DNA of 64,000 bases. Source: Roseiarcus sp963717215. Its GTDB lineage: Bacteria > Pseudomonadota > Alphaproteobacteria > Rhizobiales > Beijerinckiaceae. Below are positions 45,098 to 54,215 of the stretch, one piece after another (positions within the stretch are counted from its first letter, which is position 1; the number at the start of each line of letters is the position of its first letter). Position numbers and translations under genes: made by a program. The notes beneath the pieces are model-generated. The model was given only the letters and a program-made list of their open reading frames with translations. It ran no database searches and was not told where the DNA came from. The stretch lies in NCBI GenBank assembly GCA_963717215.1, contig CAVQVS010000009.1:434001-498000 (forward strand), written 5' to 3'.

Positions 45098-45234
45098 GGC
45101 AAGGGTGTGCTCCCCACAAGCACGTGCCAGGCTTGCGAGGGCAGTGTTCCTTTTTCATTTCCGCTAACCAATAACCCCCGGCGTTGAGGAACCTTGTCGA
45201 AAACTCGACGTTAGTCGTTTCCGAGGAGGCGGTC

Positions 45235-45405
45235 ATGAAAGCGAAACCTGATTTCAAGTTTGGCGACCGAGTTATCCGTATTGGCGGAGGCCAGAAGCGG
45301 GGGGTTGTGAGTCGCGTCTTTCAATCAGGCGGCGTTTGGTGGCTGGCATTTGAGGGCGAGCCCAACTGGCGCTACGAGCCGAGGTATTTCAGGCGAGTGG
45401 AGTAG
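45235..45405 (+). CDS. Small SH3-like hypothetical protein
   Basis: A 56-residue protein from an ATG preceded by GAGGAGG. The sequence FGDRVIRIGGGQKRGVVSRV and the Trp/Tyr-rich end suggest a small beta barrel such as a KOW/SH3-like domain. I recognise no named family. It is flanked by remnants, yet its start signal and composition look like those of a real gene. Confidence 0.6.
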   Translation: MKAKPDFKFGDRVIRIGGGQKRGVVSRVFQSGGVWWLAFEGEPNWRYEPRYFRRVE

Positions 45406-45566
45406 GGTGACGACCCGCTCATCGCGCCGTAAGCCACGCGGGTTGTATCGATTCTCTTCCCGCCGCACTGCATCGAAGCCGGCGGCCTATCTCTGGGACG
45501 AAGGTTGTTGGGGCCAGAGCATCCACATTTACGTCGGCGTTGTGCCCACAAGGTTCAAACTCCGGA

Positions 45567-46075
45567 TCACGACGCCAACGCCGTTCCTGCGCATATTCGA
45601 TAAGGGCATTGGCGGCCGTGGCTTTCACGTCCGACCACACCGAACCGTACCCCAAGCCGCTCGAACTTGGCTTCAAACCCCGCGCAGACAGATGCGCCTC
45701 TCAGCGCAACAAGATCGTTGTCCTGGCGCGCCTCGCCCGACCGCGAGAAATTACCCGAGCCGGTTCGCAGGAGAAGGTGATCGACGCAATATCCCCTTAG
45801 GTGCATCAGTTCGCCGCCGGGCGCGCTCCGTCGAATTTCTATGCCTGGAACCCGTCCGCCGAGCTGCGCCGCGATATCGCCTCGCCGCTTCGCTCGCGTC
45901 GCGCCATATCCGGACCTTAACCCAGCGCGCGGAGACGTCGCGCAAGGCCTCGATAACGGCGCTGTCTGTCAGCACGTAAGCCGCATTATTGATCTAACCC
46001 TTTGCTTGCGAATCAAGGCAACGTCGATCCTCTCGAGGTCCTTGCCGGGTCCATAGTGGATCTCCGCGGCCGCGC
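45567..46075 (-). pseudogene. Phospholipase D-like nuclease remnant
   Basis: Three frames on the minus strand add up to a PLD-family nuclease. EIHYGPGKDLERIDVALIRK lies near 46065-46005, DSAVIEALRDVSARWVKVRI near 45960, and MHLRGYCVDHLLLRTGSGNF continues SRSGEARQDNDLVALRG near 45800-45680. The HxKxxxxD motif reads HLRGYCVD, with arginine in place of lysine. Frame changes and the altered motif indicate an inactive gene, probably once a plasmid- or phage-type endonuclease. Confidence 0.65.
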
Positions 46076-46242
46076 CGGCGGGGCGGGGCGATTGTGCCGA
46101 GCTGGCGCCGCGCTTGAGTGATGCGCCGAGCGGATGGCTGGCAGGCCGGACAGCCAGCTTGGTGAAATTCGGGAACGAGCGATCCCGACCGGGTCCAATT
46201 CGTTCTTGAAATGTTCTCGCGCCCATGTATCCATCCAATCCG

Positions 46243-46465
46243 ATGGATGACAAGCTCAAACCCGCCGATCCCGCCGATGTCGCCGGCAGCATTGCATTCG
46301 CGCTGCTTCAACAGGAGGAAGCGCTTTCACGAGGGCGACAAATTGATGGCCGATATCACCGCCGATCACATCATCCGGCATTTGGACAATTCCGGGTTTG
46401 TGATCATGAAGAAGCCGCCGGCCCTCGGTGGCGGGGACAATCCGGGTCTTACCGGCAAACTTTAA
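46243..46465 (+). pseudogene. Small conserved protein with MKKPP tail, frameshifted
   Basis: MDDKLKPADPADVAGSIAFAL begins in one frame, and after about 46305 RKRFHEGDKLMADITADHII and RHLDNSGFVIMKKPP continue in the next. Together they make a protein of about 70 residues of a type I recall from alphaproteobacterial accessory regions; the function is unknown. A second copy of only the tail (LERAGLAVMKKPPLRG) is visible at about 47146-47193. Confidence 0.6.
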
Positions 46466-46466
46466 C

Positions 46467-47051
46467 TCAGAAAGCCTGGGCGGCGGATTTTTGCCTGACC
46501 CGAGTGCCCGCAAAGCCAAGGCCCGCGAAGCCGACCAGCATCATGGCCCAAGTGGACGGCTCGGGAATGAGCAAAGGATCAACGATGGGGACTTCCCCTT
46601 CAAGGGAGAAGACATCAGTTCCACCCACGGCGATGGGCGTGATAAAGTTCACGGTCAACGACGAGAGGTCTGCGGAGATGTTAGTGAAGAAGGCGTTCGG
46701 ACCGCCATAGCCTGATGTATCCTGCGCGTTGTGAGGTATGTTTAAGTAGTTGGCCTCGTCGATCCCGTCTCCGTCGAAGCCGCCGATATCGGACGCGGGA
46801 ATTGACAAATTGAACCCACTGATCGCCTTGCTGCTGTTGTTGATGACCCCGAAATAGGTGTCATCACTGCCGTCGTAAGGGCCGGGATCCGTTGAGTAGA
46901 CCGGATTTCGCACGGTACTGAAGCCGTTGTCGGTGAAAGTGACAATCCATTCTGGGCCAAGCGGGTTGTTTGCGAACCCGGTCCAGGCCGACGCGCTGCC
47001 GGTGGCGGCGAACACCACTAAGGCAGCGCTACCAAGAAGTAGCCTTTTCAT
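46467..47051 (-). CDS. PEP-CTERM sorting domain protein, second copy type
   Basis: A 194-residue secreted protein with a signal peptide (MKRLLLGSAALVVFAATGSASA) and a beta-rich domain with Asp/Gly-rich loops (DPGPYDGSDDTYFGVINN). The sorting signal IPEPSTWAMMLVGFAGLGFA is followed by a basic tail. It is not closely similar to the PEP-CTERM protein at 17998 outside the signal. Its place among broken genes suggests that it arrived with them or survived there under selection. Confidence 0.88.
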   Translation of the reverse strand: MKRLLLGSAALVVFAATGSASAWTGFANNPLGPEWIVTFTDNGFSTVRNPVYSTDPGPYDGSDDTYFGVINNSSKAISGFNLSIPASDIGGFDGDGIDEANYLNIPHNAQDTSGYGGPNAFFTNISADLSSLTVNFITPIAVGGTDVFSLEGEVPIVDPLLIPEPSTWAMMLVGFAGLGFAGTRVRQKSAAQAF

Positions 47052-47148
47052 GCCTTAAACTCCCAGTTGAAACGCCTGCGCGGGGTTATACCTTTTTTAT
47101 AGCGCGGGGTCAGCAGCGCCATAAGTGTTCGCGGCTCGGTGCGACCGC

Positions 47149-47478
47149 CTAGAGCGCGCCGGCCTCGCCGTCATGAAGAAACCACCGCTTCGCGGCCAAC
47201 TCGGCGCTTTCGCCATGCTTCGAGGGCTGCGGGAGCCCCTGAAGGCCGCAGTAGGCTTCACCTCCCAGGGCCGCTATGGCCTTGTCCCGCAACGTTGTTG
47301 CATCGAGGCTGCCGTCTTCCTGAATTAGCCGAATTAGGAACCTCGCAACATCTCGTCGCTTTGCTTCGTCACTCCCGATCCCGAGGTTTTCCACCGTGAC
47401 TATGAACGCTTGGCTCATTGCTGAAAGAGCTTGAGGCGAGAAAACGGCTCCCTCGTGCACATAGCGCCTGATCGGCAT
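47149..47478 (-). CDS. Conserved hypothetical protein
   Basis: A 109-residue soluble protein, with GGGAGGT just before its ATG. The first about 75 residues (MPIRRYVHEGAVFSPQALSA, SDEAKRRDVARFLIRLIQED) look like a known small alphaproteobacterial protein of unknown role. The last 35 residues are antisense to a MKKPP-tail fragment and may be a read-through extension. Confidence 0.65.
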   Translation of the reverse strand: MPIRRYVHEGAVFSPQALSAMSQAFIVTVENLGIGSDEAKRRDVARFLIRLIQEDGSLDATTLRDKAIAALGGEAYCGLQGLPQPSKHGESAELAAKRWFLHDGEAGAL

Positions 47479-47565
47479 TTCGACCTCCCGTTACGCTTCT
47501 TTCCTGAGCGTTGGAGAAAAATTAGTTTGGCTCGCAGCGGCGTCAAGACCGAGTGGCCCAGAAGT

Positions 47566-47823
47566 TCATCGCTTCTTGACCAGCCGAAGCTTCACCATCC
47601 CTGGCGGTGCGTCGGGCGGTCTCGGATGCTCGAGGTCCGGCAGGTGGACGCCGCAAGTCGACTTGCCCCTCTTAGACTGCGCCTCGACCCGCCATAGGCA
47701 GTCGTAAGTGAAACGATCCGTGAGGTCGCGAAGGCTGATCTCCGGCCCGAATTTCGCGGCCAATCGCGCGAGCCGATAGGACCCGCGTCGCGAGCAGACC
47801 CGGCAGCCGATGCGGACGATGAC
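47566..47823 (-). pseudogene. Conserved hypothetical protein cut by the IS3 element
   Basis: On the minus strand the frame reads VRIGCRVCSRRGSYRLARLA then AKFGPEISLRDLTDRFTYDC and ends PPGMVKLRLVKKR. The two cysteines near the start (CRVC) suggest a zinc ribbon. The frame enters the insertion element without a start codon of its own, so the 5' end was lost to the IS3 insertion. The function is not known. Confidence 0.6.
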
Positions 47824-47848
47824 TGGCCTGCTGCCGGTTCCATGGACA
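47824..47848. repeat. IS3 terminal inverted repeat, orfB end
   Basis: It begins TGGCCTGCTGCCGGTT and pairs with 49043-49067 over 25 bases with two mismatches. Confidence 0.85.
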
Positions 47849-47853
47849 AGCGG

Positions 47854-48719
47854 TTAAGCTAATCCGACCTTCCTTTCGAACTCAACCGGGCTGAGGTAGC
47901 CGATGGTCGAGTGCGTGCGGATCGTATTGTAGAATCTCTCGATGTAGTCGAACACGTCGGCCCTTGCGGCGTCCCGCGTGCGGTAGACCTTTCGGCCAAT
48001 CCGTTCGGTTTTCAGCGACGAGAAGAAACTTTCCATGGCGGCGTTGTCCATACGTTTCCGGAACGGCTCATCGAACAGTCGACGCCATTGTCGGCGATCA
48101 GCCGCTGGTACAGCTCACTCGTATACTGGCTGCCGCGGTCGGAGTGATGCAACAGCGCATCCGGGCGTCCGCGCCGCCAGATCGCCATTAACAATGCGTC
48201 GGTGACGAGCTGCGCGCTCATCTCGGCCTTCATCGACCAGCCGACGACGCGGCGCGAAAACAGATCGATCACCGCAGCGACATAGAGCCAGCCCTCGGCT
48301 GTCCAGACATAAGTGAAGTCGGCGATCCATTTGCGGTTGGGCTGGTCCGCCGTGAACTGGCGATCGAGCACGTTCGGTGAGATTGCTGAGGTTGAACGTT
48401 CGCCATTGTCCTTTGGCGGGGCGCGCCTGCGTGGCCGAGCTCGCAAAGCCTGAGCGCGCATCAGACGTTCGATCTTGTGCAAGCCGCACGAGAAGCCTGC
48501 TTCCAGCACGTCGCGCCAGATCCGACGCGCGCCATAGGTGCGGTCGCTTGCCACAAAGCTCGCCCTTACCGCGGGCATGATCGCTTCGTCCTCCCGCGAG
48601 CGCGCACAGGGGCCGCGTTTCAGCCAGGCATGGAAGCCGGACTTCGATACGCCAAGCGCTTCGCAAAGCCATGCCGCGGGCCAGACGGAACGGTGCTTCG
48701 CAATGAAACCGAACTTCAT
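47854..48719 (-). pseudogene. IS3-family transposase OrfB, one frameshift
   Basis: From an ATG overlapping the orfA stop (ATGA) the frame reads WLCEALGVSKSGFHAWLKR, then the rve-type integrase core with the first Asp in WIADFTYVWT and the second in LHHSDRGSQYTS. Near 48047 a G is missing from what should be TATGGGAC. The third acidic residue (DNAAMESFFSSLKTE) and the C-terminus (YNTIRTHSTIGYLSPVEFE) therefore lie in the next frame. All DDE residues are present once the base is restored. Confidence 0.85.
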
Positions 48720-49006
48720 GTCGACTCCCTCGCGAAGTAGGTTGCGGCCTTTTTTAGGATGTCGCGCTCCGCCCTGAGCTTTGCGACCTCACGCCGGAGC
48801 CGGTCGATCTCCAGCTGCTCGGGCTTCATCTGACCGTGTCCGGGAAACGCCTGCTTCGGATCCGCGCCAAATTCCTTCACCCATTTGCGAATAACGTTTT
48901 CGTGGACGTCGATCTCCCGAGACGCCTGAGCCACGCTTACGCCTCGCTCACGCACCAGGCGGACCGCCTCGATCTTGAACTCTCGACTGAACTTGCGCCT
49001 CTGCAT
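48716..49006 (-). CDS. IS3-family transposase OrfA
   Basis: A 96-residue DNA-binding subunit with a helix-turn-helix (KFSREFKIEAVRLVRERGVS, VHENVIRKWVKEFG) and a C-terminal leucine-zipper-like helix (LEIDRLRREVAKLRAERDIL). It is complete. In active IS3 elements OrfA and the OrfAB fusion together control transposition. Confidence 0.9.
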   Translation of the reverse strand: MQRRKFSREFKIEAVRLVRERGVSVAQASREIDVHENVIRKWVKEFGADPKQAFPGHGQMKPEQLEIDRLRREVAKLRAERDILKKAATYFAREST

Positions 49007-49042
49007 CGCTCGCCTCCGGCTCCCTGAAACACCCCAACTCGG

Positions 49043-49067
49043 TGTCCACGAAACCGGCAGCAGGCCA
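49043..49067. repeat. IS3 terminal inverted repeat, orfA end
   Basis: It ends AACCGGCAGCAGGCCA, the complement of the other end. It lies 37 bases before the orfA start on the minus strand. Confidence 0.85.
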
Positions 49068-49407
49068 CAACGCCGAATTTTCCGCGAAGAAAGCGGAGCT
49101 ACTGAGCCGACTTTAGGCGAGCGACAAAAGATATTTCGCCCTGCCCACCTAACTCAGGTTTGTGGAGCTTCGCGGACGCACCTGCCGCGCGGCGTCAGAT
49201 CTGGATAGGCTCTAATGTGCCGACCCTACGGCTCGACGACGACACCGCGCACTATCTGGAAGTCGTAGCTATGCGAAGCTGAGCCAGATAGGTCATACAC
49301 GCGCAAATCTATCGTCACCTTCCAATCCTATACCCCTATCTGCGTCGTGCTGCTCGCGCTCCAAGGCTAATCGGGTACCGCACCCAGTTGAGGTGGGGCC
49401 CTTATCC
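49068..49407. other. Intergenic region, no gene recognised
   Basis: About 340 bases to the right of the IS3 element. I could not find the missing 5' part of the gene cut by the element here, which suggests rearrangement after insertion. No promoter or hairpin stands out. Confidence 0.35.
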
Positions 49408-49782
49408 CTATTTCCGCTCCCGTTGATAGACGGTAAGCGCACGCCGGCAAGAGGCGCTCACCGTCTGGATTTTCTGGCCCAAGCAGGCGAGCACCTTTTC
49501 CCGCTCCTGCCCGGCATCGCCACACAGGCGAGCGCTGTCGCCTGCGCAAATCTGCTGCTGTGCGTAAAACAGGATGACGCCTCGGCACGACGGATTCAAT
49601 TCCCGGACCTTTTGATTGAGGCAGAGAATGATCTTGTCTCGATCGGGGATGAATTGGCTGCACAGGCGATTGACATCGGGTTCGCAGGCCTGACGCTCAT
49701 CGGCCGTTCCCCGCTCCTGGGCTATTGCGCCGATGGGCGGGAACAGCAAACATACAAGAGGCAACAACGGCGAGATTTTCAT
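49408..49782 (-). CDS. Secreted cysteine-rich repeat protein
   Basis: A 124-residue protein with a signal peptide (MKISPLLPLVCLLFPPIGAIA) and two cysteine-rich repeats of the GLG1-like type. The first spans ACEPDVNRLCSQFIPDRDKI with further cysteines in ILCLNQK and PSCRG. The second spans ICAGDSARLCGDAGQEREKV, ACLGQK and ASCRR. Spacing of four cysteines per repeat suggests two disulfides each. It is periplasmic or exported; the function is unknown. Confidence 0.8.
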   Translation of the reverse strand: MKISPLLPLVCLLFPPIGAIAQERGTADERQACEPDVNRLCSQFIPDRDKIILCLNQKVRELNPSCRGVILFYAQQQICAGDSARLCGDAGQEREKVLACLGQKIQTVSASCRRALTVYQRERK

Positions 49783-49991
49783 TGGCTTTCCTAAAGATCA
49801 CGCCACTTGCAACACTAAAGCGCACTTAGCCGGAGGTCGGCCGAGCGCGCGTCTGCATGGCGGGTCCAACCTTAACTTTCCATTGGCCAGCGCAGTTCCC
49901 TCGTGAGCCGCGCCCGATGCGCCGCGATCCCGCCACACCTTTTCGTCACCCTGGCGATCACGTGCCGAACTGCTGAGAACGGAAGACGGCG

Positions 49992-50564
49992 ATGAGCGAG
50001 ATTTACAAGCAGGGTCTGCGGGTCGCAGCGGCTGTTCTGTGCGTGCCTTTCATGTCTTTCGCATCTGCAAGCGAGCCGACGGTTGCGGGAGTTTGGCAGC
50101 AAATCGATCCGGGCAGCGGTTTCGTCGGCGGTCTGATCAGCTTCAAAGAAAAAAATGGATTGTGGGAAGGCTATATCGTCAAAATGTATCCGAAGCCCGG
50201 CGATCCGGTCGACCCGGTCTGTTCGGGCTGCACGGATGACCGCAAAGACCAGCCGGTACTCGGGATACGGCTCATCCAAAATGCGAAGCGCGACGGACTA
50301 AGCTATGAGGGCGGCTCCATTCTCGATCCGCGGAACGGCTCCCAGTACAGCGTCGAGCTCACGCTCGCGCCCGATAACGAGACCCTCACGGTTCGCGGCT
50401 ATCTCGGGATAACGCTCCTCGGCCAGAGCCAGACATGGAAGCGGGTGCACGAAGCGGACAGCGAGTATCCAAAGCCGAACCCTAAGCCGGAAATCCGCGC
50501 AATGCCGGCAAAAAAGGATCATTCTGCACCGAAACCGGCCCACGGGCAGGGGGATGGCACGTAG
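49992..50564 (+). CDS. DUF2147 family secreted protein
   Basis: A 190-residue protein with a signal peptide (cleavage near SFASA). The core has VAGVWQQIDPGSGFVGGLIS, YIVKMYPKPGDP, CSGCTDDRKDQPVLGIRLI and GGSILDPRNGSQYSVELTL, typical of DUF2147, a lipocalin-like periplasmic family. The C-terminus is a Pro/Lys-rich tail. It lies 75 bases before hpnN on the same strand and could share a transcript. Confidence 0.82.
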   Translation: MSEIYKQGLRVAAAVLCVPFMSFASASEPTVAGVWQQIDPGSGFVGGLISFKEKNGLWEGYIVKMYPKPGDPVDPVCSGCTDDRKDQPVLGIRLIQNAKRDGLSYEGGSILDPRNGSQYSVELTLAPDNETLTVRGYLGITLLGQSQTWKRVHEADSEYPKPNPKPEIRAMPAKKDHSAPKPAHGQGDGT

Positions 50565-50639
50565 CCCGGCTCGGCTTGCCACCTTATTGAGACTGCGCCT
50601 GGCCGGAGGGCCTACAAACAGATCTTTCGGAGCTTGACG

Positions 50640-53303
50640 ATGTCCGCAAAAGGGATAGCGCCCGAGGCGGATTCGCTGCGCGGTCCCGTGCTCAGCTCTC
50701 GATTGGCGAAGCTCGCTCAGCTCTTTGTGGAATGGACTTCGCAGCGTCCCCTGCAGATCATTGTCGCTTTCGCAATTCTGACATTTGCCTCCGGCCTCTA
50801 CGTGGTCCGGCATTTTTCCATCAACACCGACGTCAATGCCTTGATCTCGGCCGATCTGCCCTGGCGGCAACGGGAGCTAGCTTATGAGGCGGCTTTTCCG
50901 CAAAGCACGCAAGGGATCCTTGCGGTCGTCGAGGCGCCCACGCCGGAACTAGCCAGCGCCGCCGCAACCGCGCTGGCCGCTCAGCTCTCGGAACACGATG
51001 GACCTTTCCACTCGGTCGAGGAACTCGGCGGGGGAAAGTTTTTTGAAAGCAACGGCCTGCTGTTCCTCGACACGCCGCAGCTCTTAGGCATTCTATCCCA
51101 GCTCGAGGGGGCCAATCCCAGCCTTGCAATCTTGGCGGCGGACCCGAGCCTGCGAGGTCTGATCCAGGCGTTCTCGCTTAGTCTTGGCGCCGCTCAGATG
51201 GGCATGTTTGAGAGCATGCCGCAAACGCTGAACGAACTCGCCGACACCGTCGAGAGCGTGCTGGCGGGACGCTCCACCAGCTTCTCGTGGAAGGAATTCC
51301 TGGCAAACGAACCGGCGAAGCCGGGTGACAGGCGCCGGCTGATCGCGATTTGGCCAAAACTCGACTTCCGTTCATTAGAGCCCGGCCGGCGAGCGACTGC
51401 GGCTATTCGCGAAGCCGGCGAGCGAGCGAAGCTCCAATCCGATTTTCATGCCCGGCTCAGGCTGACCGGGCCTGTCCCGATCGTCGATCAGGAGTTCGCG
51501 ACCCTTCAACAAGGCGCTTTGCTCAATGGTGTCGTCACCACGGCGCTCGTCCTCTTGATCCTGTGGCTGGCTTTGCGCTCGCTCAAGATCGTCGTGGCTG
51601 TCTCGCTAACGTTGGGCGCCGGTCTCGCGATCACCGCAGCGGTCGGGCTGTTGGTCGTGGGATCCTTCAACCCCATCTCGCTCGCGTTCGCTGTTTTATG
51701 CGTCGGGCTTGGGGCCGATTTTGCGATCCAGTTCAGCGTCCGCTACCGCGCCGAGCGGCAGGCGTGCGGAGAGTTGCGGAAAGCGGTGGCGCTTACCAGC
51801 CTGAGCGTGGGCCTTCCCCTGACATTGGCCGCGGCGTCCGCGGCAGCGGGATTCATGTCGTTCCTGCCGACCGACTATATCGGCATGGCCGAACTCGGCC
51901 TAATCGCCGGCCTGGGCATGGCAATCGCCTATTTGACCAGCATGGTTCTGCTGCCGGCCGTTCTTCAAACCTTCGATCCGCCTCCGGAGCCGCATCCGCT
52001 TGGCTACGCCGCCATGGCGCCGGTGGACCGGTTCCTCGGACGCCATCGGATGGCGGTCGTTGTCGCTACGATTCTGGCTGTCGCAGCCGGTCTGCCGCTG
52101 CTGCCGCAATTGCGGTTCGATTTCAACCCGCTCGACCTGCGGAGTCCCAACGAGGAGGCGATGGCGACCTACCGCGAACTGAGCCAGGATCCTCTTATGA
52201 ACGCCAATCTGATGGAAGTCCTGACGGCTTCGCCGAACGCTGCCGCGGGTGTTGCGAAGAGGCTTTCGGCGCTGCCGCAAGTTGGCCAAGCGAGGACGAT
52301 CGACACCTTTGTCCCCGATGACCAACCGGCCAAGATTGCCGCCATTAGGAGCACAGCCGACAAGCTCGATAGCGTCCTGAACCCTACCAAGCGACCGGCG
52401 CCGCCAACCGATGCGGACACGATCGAAGCCCTGAAGAGCGGGGCCCAAAACCTCTTGTTGTTGGCTGACGCAGCTCCCGGTCCGGGCGGCGACGCCGCGA
52501 AACGTCTTGCAGCCGATCTCGACAACCTCGGAGCGGCGGCCCCCGCCGTGCGGGCGTCGATGCAGGCTGTCTTGATCCAACCGCTGGCCGCGGACCTGGA
52601 ATCCCTTCGCCATGCCTTGCGGCCAGAAGGCGTTACGCGTGCGACGCTACCCGAAGCCACTCGCCGCTCCTGGGTGAATCCCGACGGCCTCGCGCGTGTG
52701 GAACTGGTTCCAAAGGCTGGGCAGGACTCTTCTGCCGCCGAATTTGCCCGCGCCGTAATGCAGGCGGAACCTACGGCGACCGGGCCCGCGATTGGTCAAC
52801 TGGAATGGGGCGCGACCATCATTCACGCCTTCGTCGTGGCGGGCGTGTGCGCGTTCGTTTCGATCGCGGTGATACTTTGGATATCGCTGAGAAAACTAAG
52901 CGATGTGGCGCTGACGCTCGTGCCGCTCCTCGTGGCGGCTGTGGTCACGCTGGAAGTTTGCGCGCTTCTCGACTTTCCCCTCAATTACGCGAACATCATA
53001 GCGCTGCCTGTCCTTCTCGGCGTGGGCGTCGCGTTCAAGATCTATTATGTGATGGCCTGGCGGTCGGGGCAGTCCGATTTCTTGCAATCCCCTCTGACGC
53101 GCGCCGTGCTTTTTAGCGCCCTCATGACCGCTACCGCATTCGGAAGCCTGTCATTCTCCGGTCACCCCGGCACGGCAAGTATGGGCAAGCTTTTAGCCTT
53201 ATCGCTTGCTTGCACGCTTGCTTCCGCCGCGCTGTTTCAGCCCGCCCTCATGGGAAAACCACGCTCGCCTGACGAAAAGGTGAGGGGGGGCCAGCCTCCA
53301 TAA
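50640..53303 (+). CDS. hpnN: RND/MMPL-type transporter, hopanoid transporter HpnN-like
   Basis: An 887-residue RND permease from the ATG at 50640. Helix 1 (LQIIVAFAILTFASGLYVV) leads to a periplasmic domain with FSINTDVNALISADLPWRQR, the usual HpnN start. The first membrane block carries CVGLGADFAIQFSVRYRAER, holding the RND-type GxxxD motif. A second periplasmic domain and membrane block follow, with LGVGVAFKIYYVMAWR near the end. In Hyphomicrobiales HpnN moves hopanoids to the outer membrane. With hpnP two genes downstream this assignment is supported by context. Confidence 0.85.
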   Translation: MSAKGIAPEADSLRGPVLSSRLAKLAQLFVEWTSQRPLQIIVAFAILTFASGLYVVRHFSINTDVNALISADLPWRQRELAYEAAFPQSTQGILAVVEAPTPELASAAATALAAQLSEHDGPFHSVEELGGGKFFESNGLLFLDTPQLLGILSQLEGANPSLAILAADPSLRGLIQAFSLSLGAAQMGMFESMPQTLNELADTVESVLAGRSTSFSWKEFLANEPAKPGDRRRLIAIWPKLDFRSLEPGRRATAAIREAGERAKLQSDFHARLRLTGPVPIVDQEFATLQQGALLNGVVTTALVLLILWLALRSLKIVVAVSLTLGAGLAITAAVGLLVVGSFNPISLAFAVLCVGLGADFAIQFSVRYRAERQACGELRKAVALTSLSVGLPLTLAAASAAAGFMSFLPTDYIGMAELGLIAGLGMAIAYLTSMVLLPAVLQTFDPPPEPHPLGYAAMAPVDRFLGRHRMAVVVATILAVAAGLPLLPQLRFDFNPLDLRSPNEEAMATYRELSQDPLMNANLMEVLTASPNAAAGVAKRLSALPQVGQARTIDTFVPDDQPAKIAAIRSTADKLDSVLNPTKRPAPPTDADTIEALKSGAQNLLLLADAAPGPGGDAAKRLAADLDNLGAAAPAVRASMQAVLIQPLAADLESLRHALRPEGVTRATLPEATRRSWVNPDGLARVELVPKAGQDSSAAEFARAVMQAEPTATGPAIGQLEWGATIIHAFVVAGVCAFVSIAVILWISLRKLSDVALTLVPLLVAAVVTLEVCALLDFPLNYANIIALPVLLGVGVAFKIYYVMAWRSGQSDFLQSPLTRAVLFSALMTATAFGSLSFSGHPGTASMGKLLALSLACTLASAALFQPALMGKPRSPDEKVRGGQPP

Positions 53304-53336
53304 GGAACCATTGTCAACAAGCTCGGTTATGAGGCT

Positions 53337-54215
53337 ATGCGGGCATTGCCGAACACCACCTACGAACAGTTGGTCCATTCCAATGCGGAGGCCTGCGGTC
53401 TAGGCCGTTGGCAGGCGCCGCCGGGCCGATTGAGGCAAGTTTTTCGCAATACGGTCCACTATTTATCTCACAAATTCATACTCGACCGACGCTCTACGCG
53501 GTCGGTGCGGGCGGCAGGCTTTGACCTCGCAATTTATCCAAGCGTGTTTCACCCCAAGCTGTTTTTGACCAGCGAGTTCTTCGCGCGGTTCCTGGGCACG
53601 ATGGATCTTACAGGCAAACATGTTGCCGACGTCGGCACGGGCAGCGGAATATTGGCTTTGGCGGCAGCGCGCGCAGGAGCAAAGGCGGTCGCGCTCGACA
53701 TCAACCCCATGGCGGTCGACGCGGCGGCCGACAACGCCCGCGCGAACGGACTTGGCGACCGCGTCACCGCGGTTCGATCGGACCTCATGTCGGCGCTGGC
53801 CCCGGCTTCTCAGTTCGATGTGATCATATCAAATCCGCCTTTCTTTTCGGGCGAGCCGCGCGACATCGCTGACCGCGCCTGGGTCGCCGGACCGGGATAT
53901 CGCGATATCATGTCGCTCTTCGAACAGGCGCGCCAACGGCTCAAGCCATCCGGCACAATGTTTGTCCTTCTCTCCTCGGATTCAGATCTGCATTTTCTCG
54001 GGCAGCTGATCGCTAAAGCCGGATTCCGCGCAAGGATTGCGACTGCATTCTCGATCGTGATTGAATCCATGATCATCTACGAATTGACCCCGCTTGCATC
54101 GGATGAAGCGGCGTCTTCGAATGAGCGCTCGGAGGGGGAGATCTTTGAAAATCGGGAAGCAGACTTGGTACGTCACGAGGATGCGCACGTCGATGGCGAC
54201 CGTGTACGGGCCTAG
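53337..54215 (+). CDS. SAM-dependent methyltransferase with NPPF motif
   Basis: A 292-residue class I methyltransferase. Motif I is VADVGTGSGILALAAARAG and motif IV is the NPPF of FDVIISNPPFFSGE, which is usual in enzymes methylating an amide or ring nitrogen (PrmC, RsmC-like). SFVFHPK-like text before the core (YPSVFHPKLFLTSEFFARFL) fits HemK/PrmC-type proteins. It lies between hpnN and hpnP and overlaps the hpnP start. A hopanoid substrate is possible from context, but the motif favours a protein or nucleic-acid target. Confidence 0.75.
   Translation: MRALPNTTYEQLVHSNAEACGLGRWQAPPGRLRQVFRNTVHYLSHKFILDRRSTRSVRAAGFDLAIYPSVFHPKLFLTSEFFARFLGTMDLTGKHVADVGTGSGILALAAARAGAKAVALDINPMAVDAAADNARANGLGDRVTAVRSDLMSALAPASQFDVIISNPPFFSGEPRDIADRAWVAGPGYRDIMSLFEQARQRLKPSGTMFVLLSSDSDLHFLGQLIAKAGFRARIATAFSIVIESMIIYELTPLASDEAASSNERSEGEIFENREADLVRHEDAHVDGDRVRA

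Larger units (their letters stand above)
47824..49067 (-). mobile_element. IS3-family insertion sequence, about 1.24 kb
   Basis: The element is bounded by 25-bp inverted repeats (47824-47848 and 49043-49067) that differ at two positions and carry the TG...CA ends usual for the family. It contains orfA and orfB in the usual overlapping order on the minus strand. The three bases on either side (GAC and CAA) are not a duplication, so the element may have recombined with another copy or been followed by a rearrangement. Confidence 0.85.

Noticed and set aside
45350..45979. 209-residue plus-strand frame rich in Arg and Ser
   Set aside because: It is antisense to the phospholipase D-like remnant, whose conserved motifs explain the open frame.
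49393..49794. Plus-strand 133-residue frame
   Set aside because: It is antisense to the cysteine-rich secreted protein, which has a clear signal peptide and repeats.
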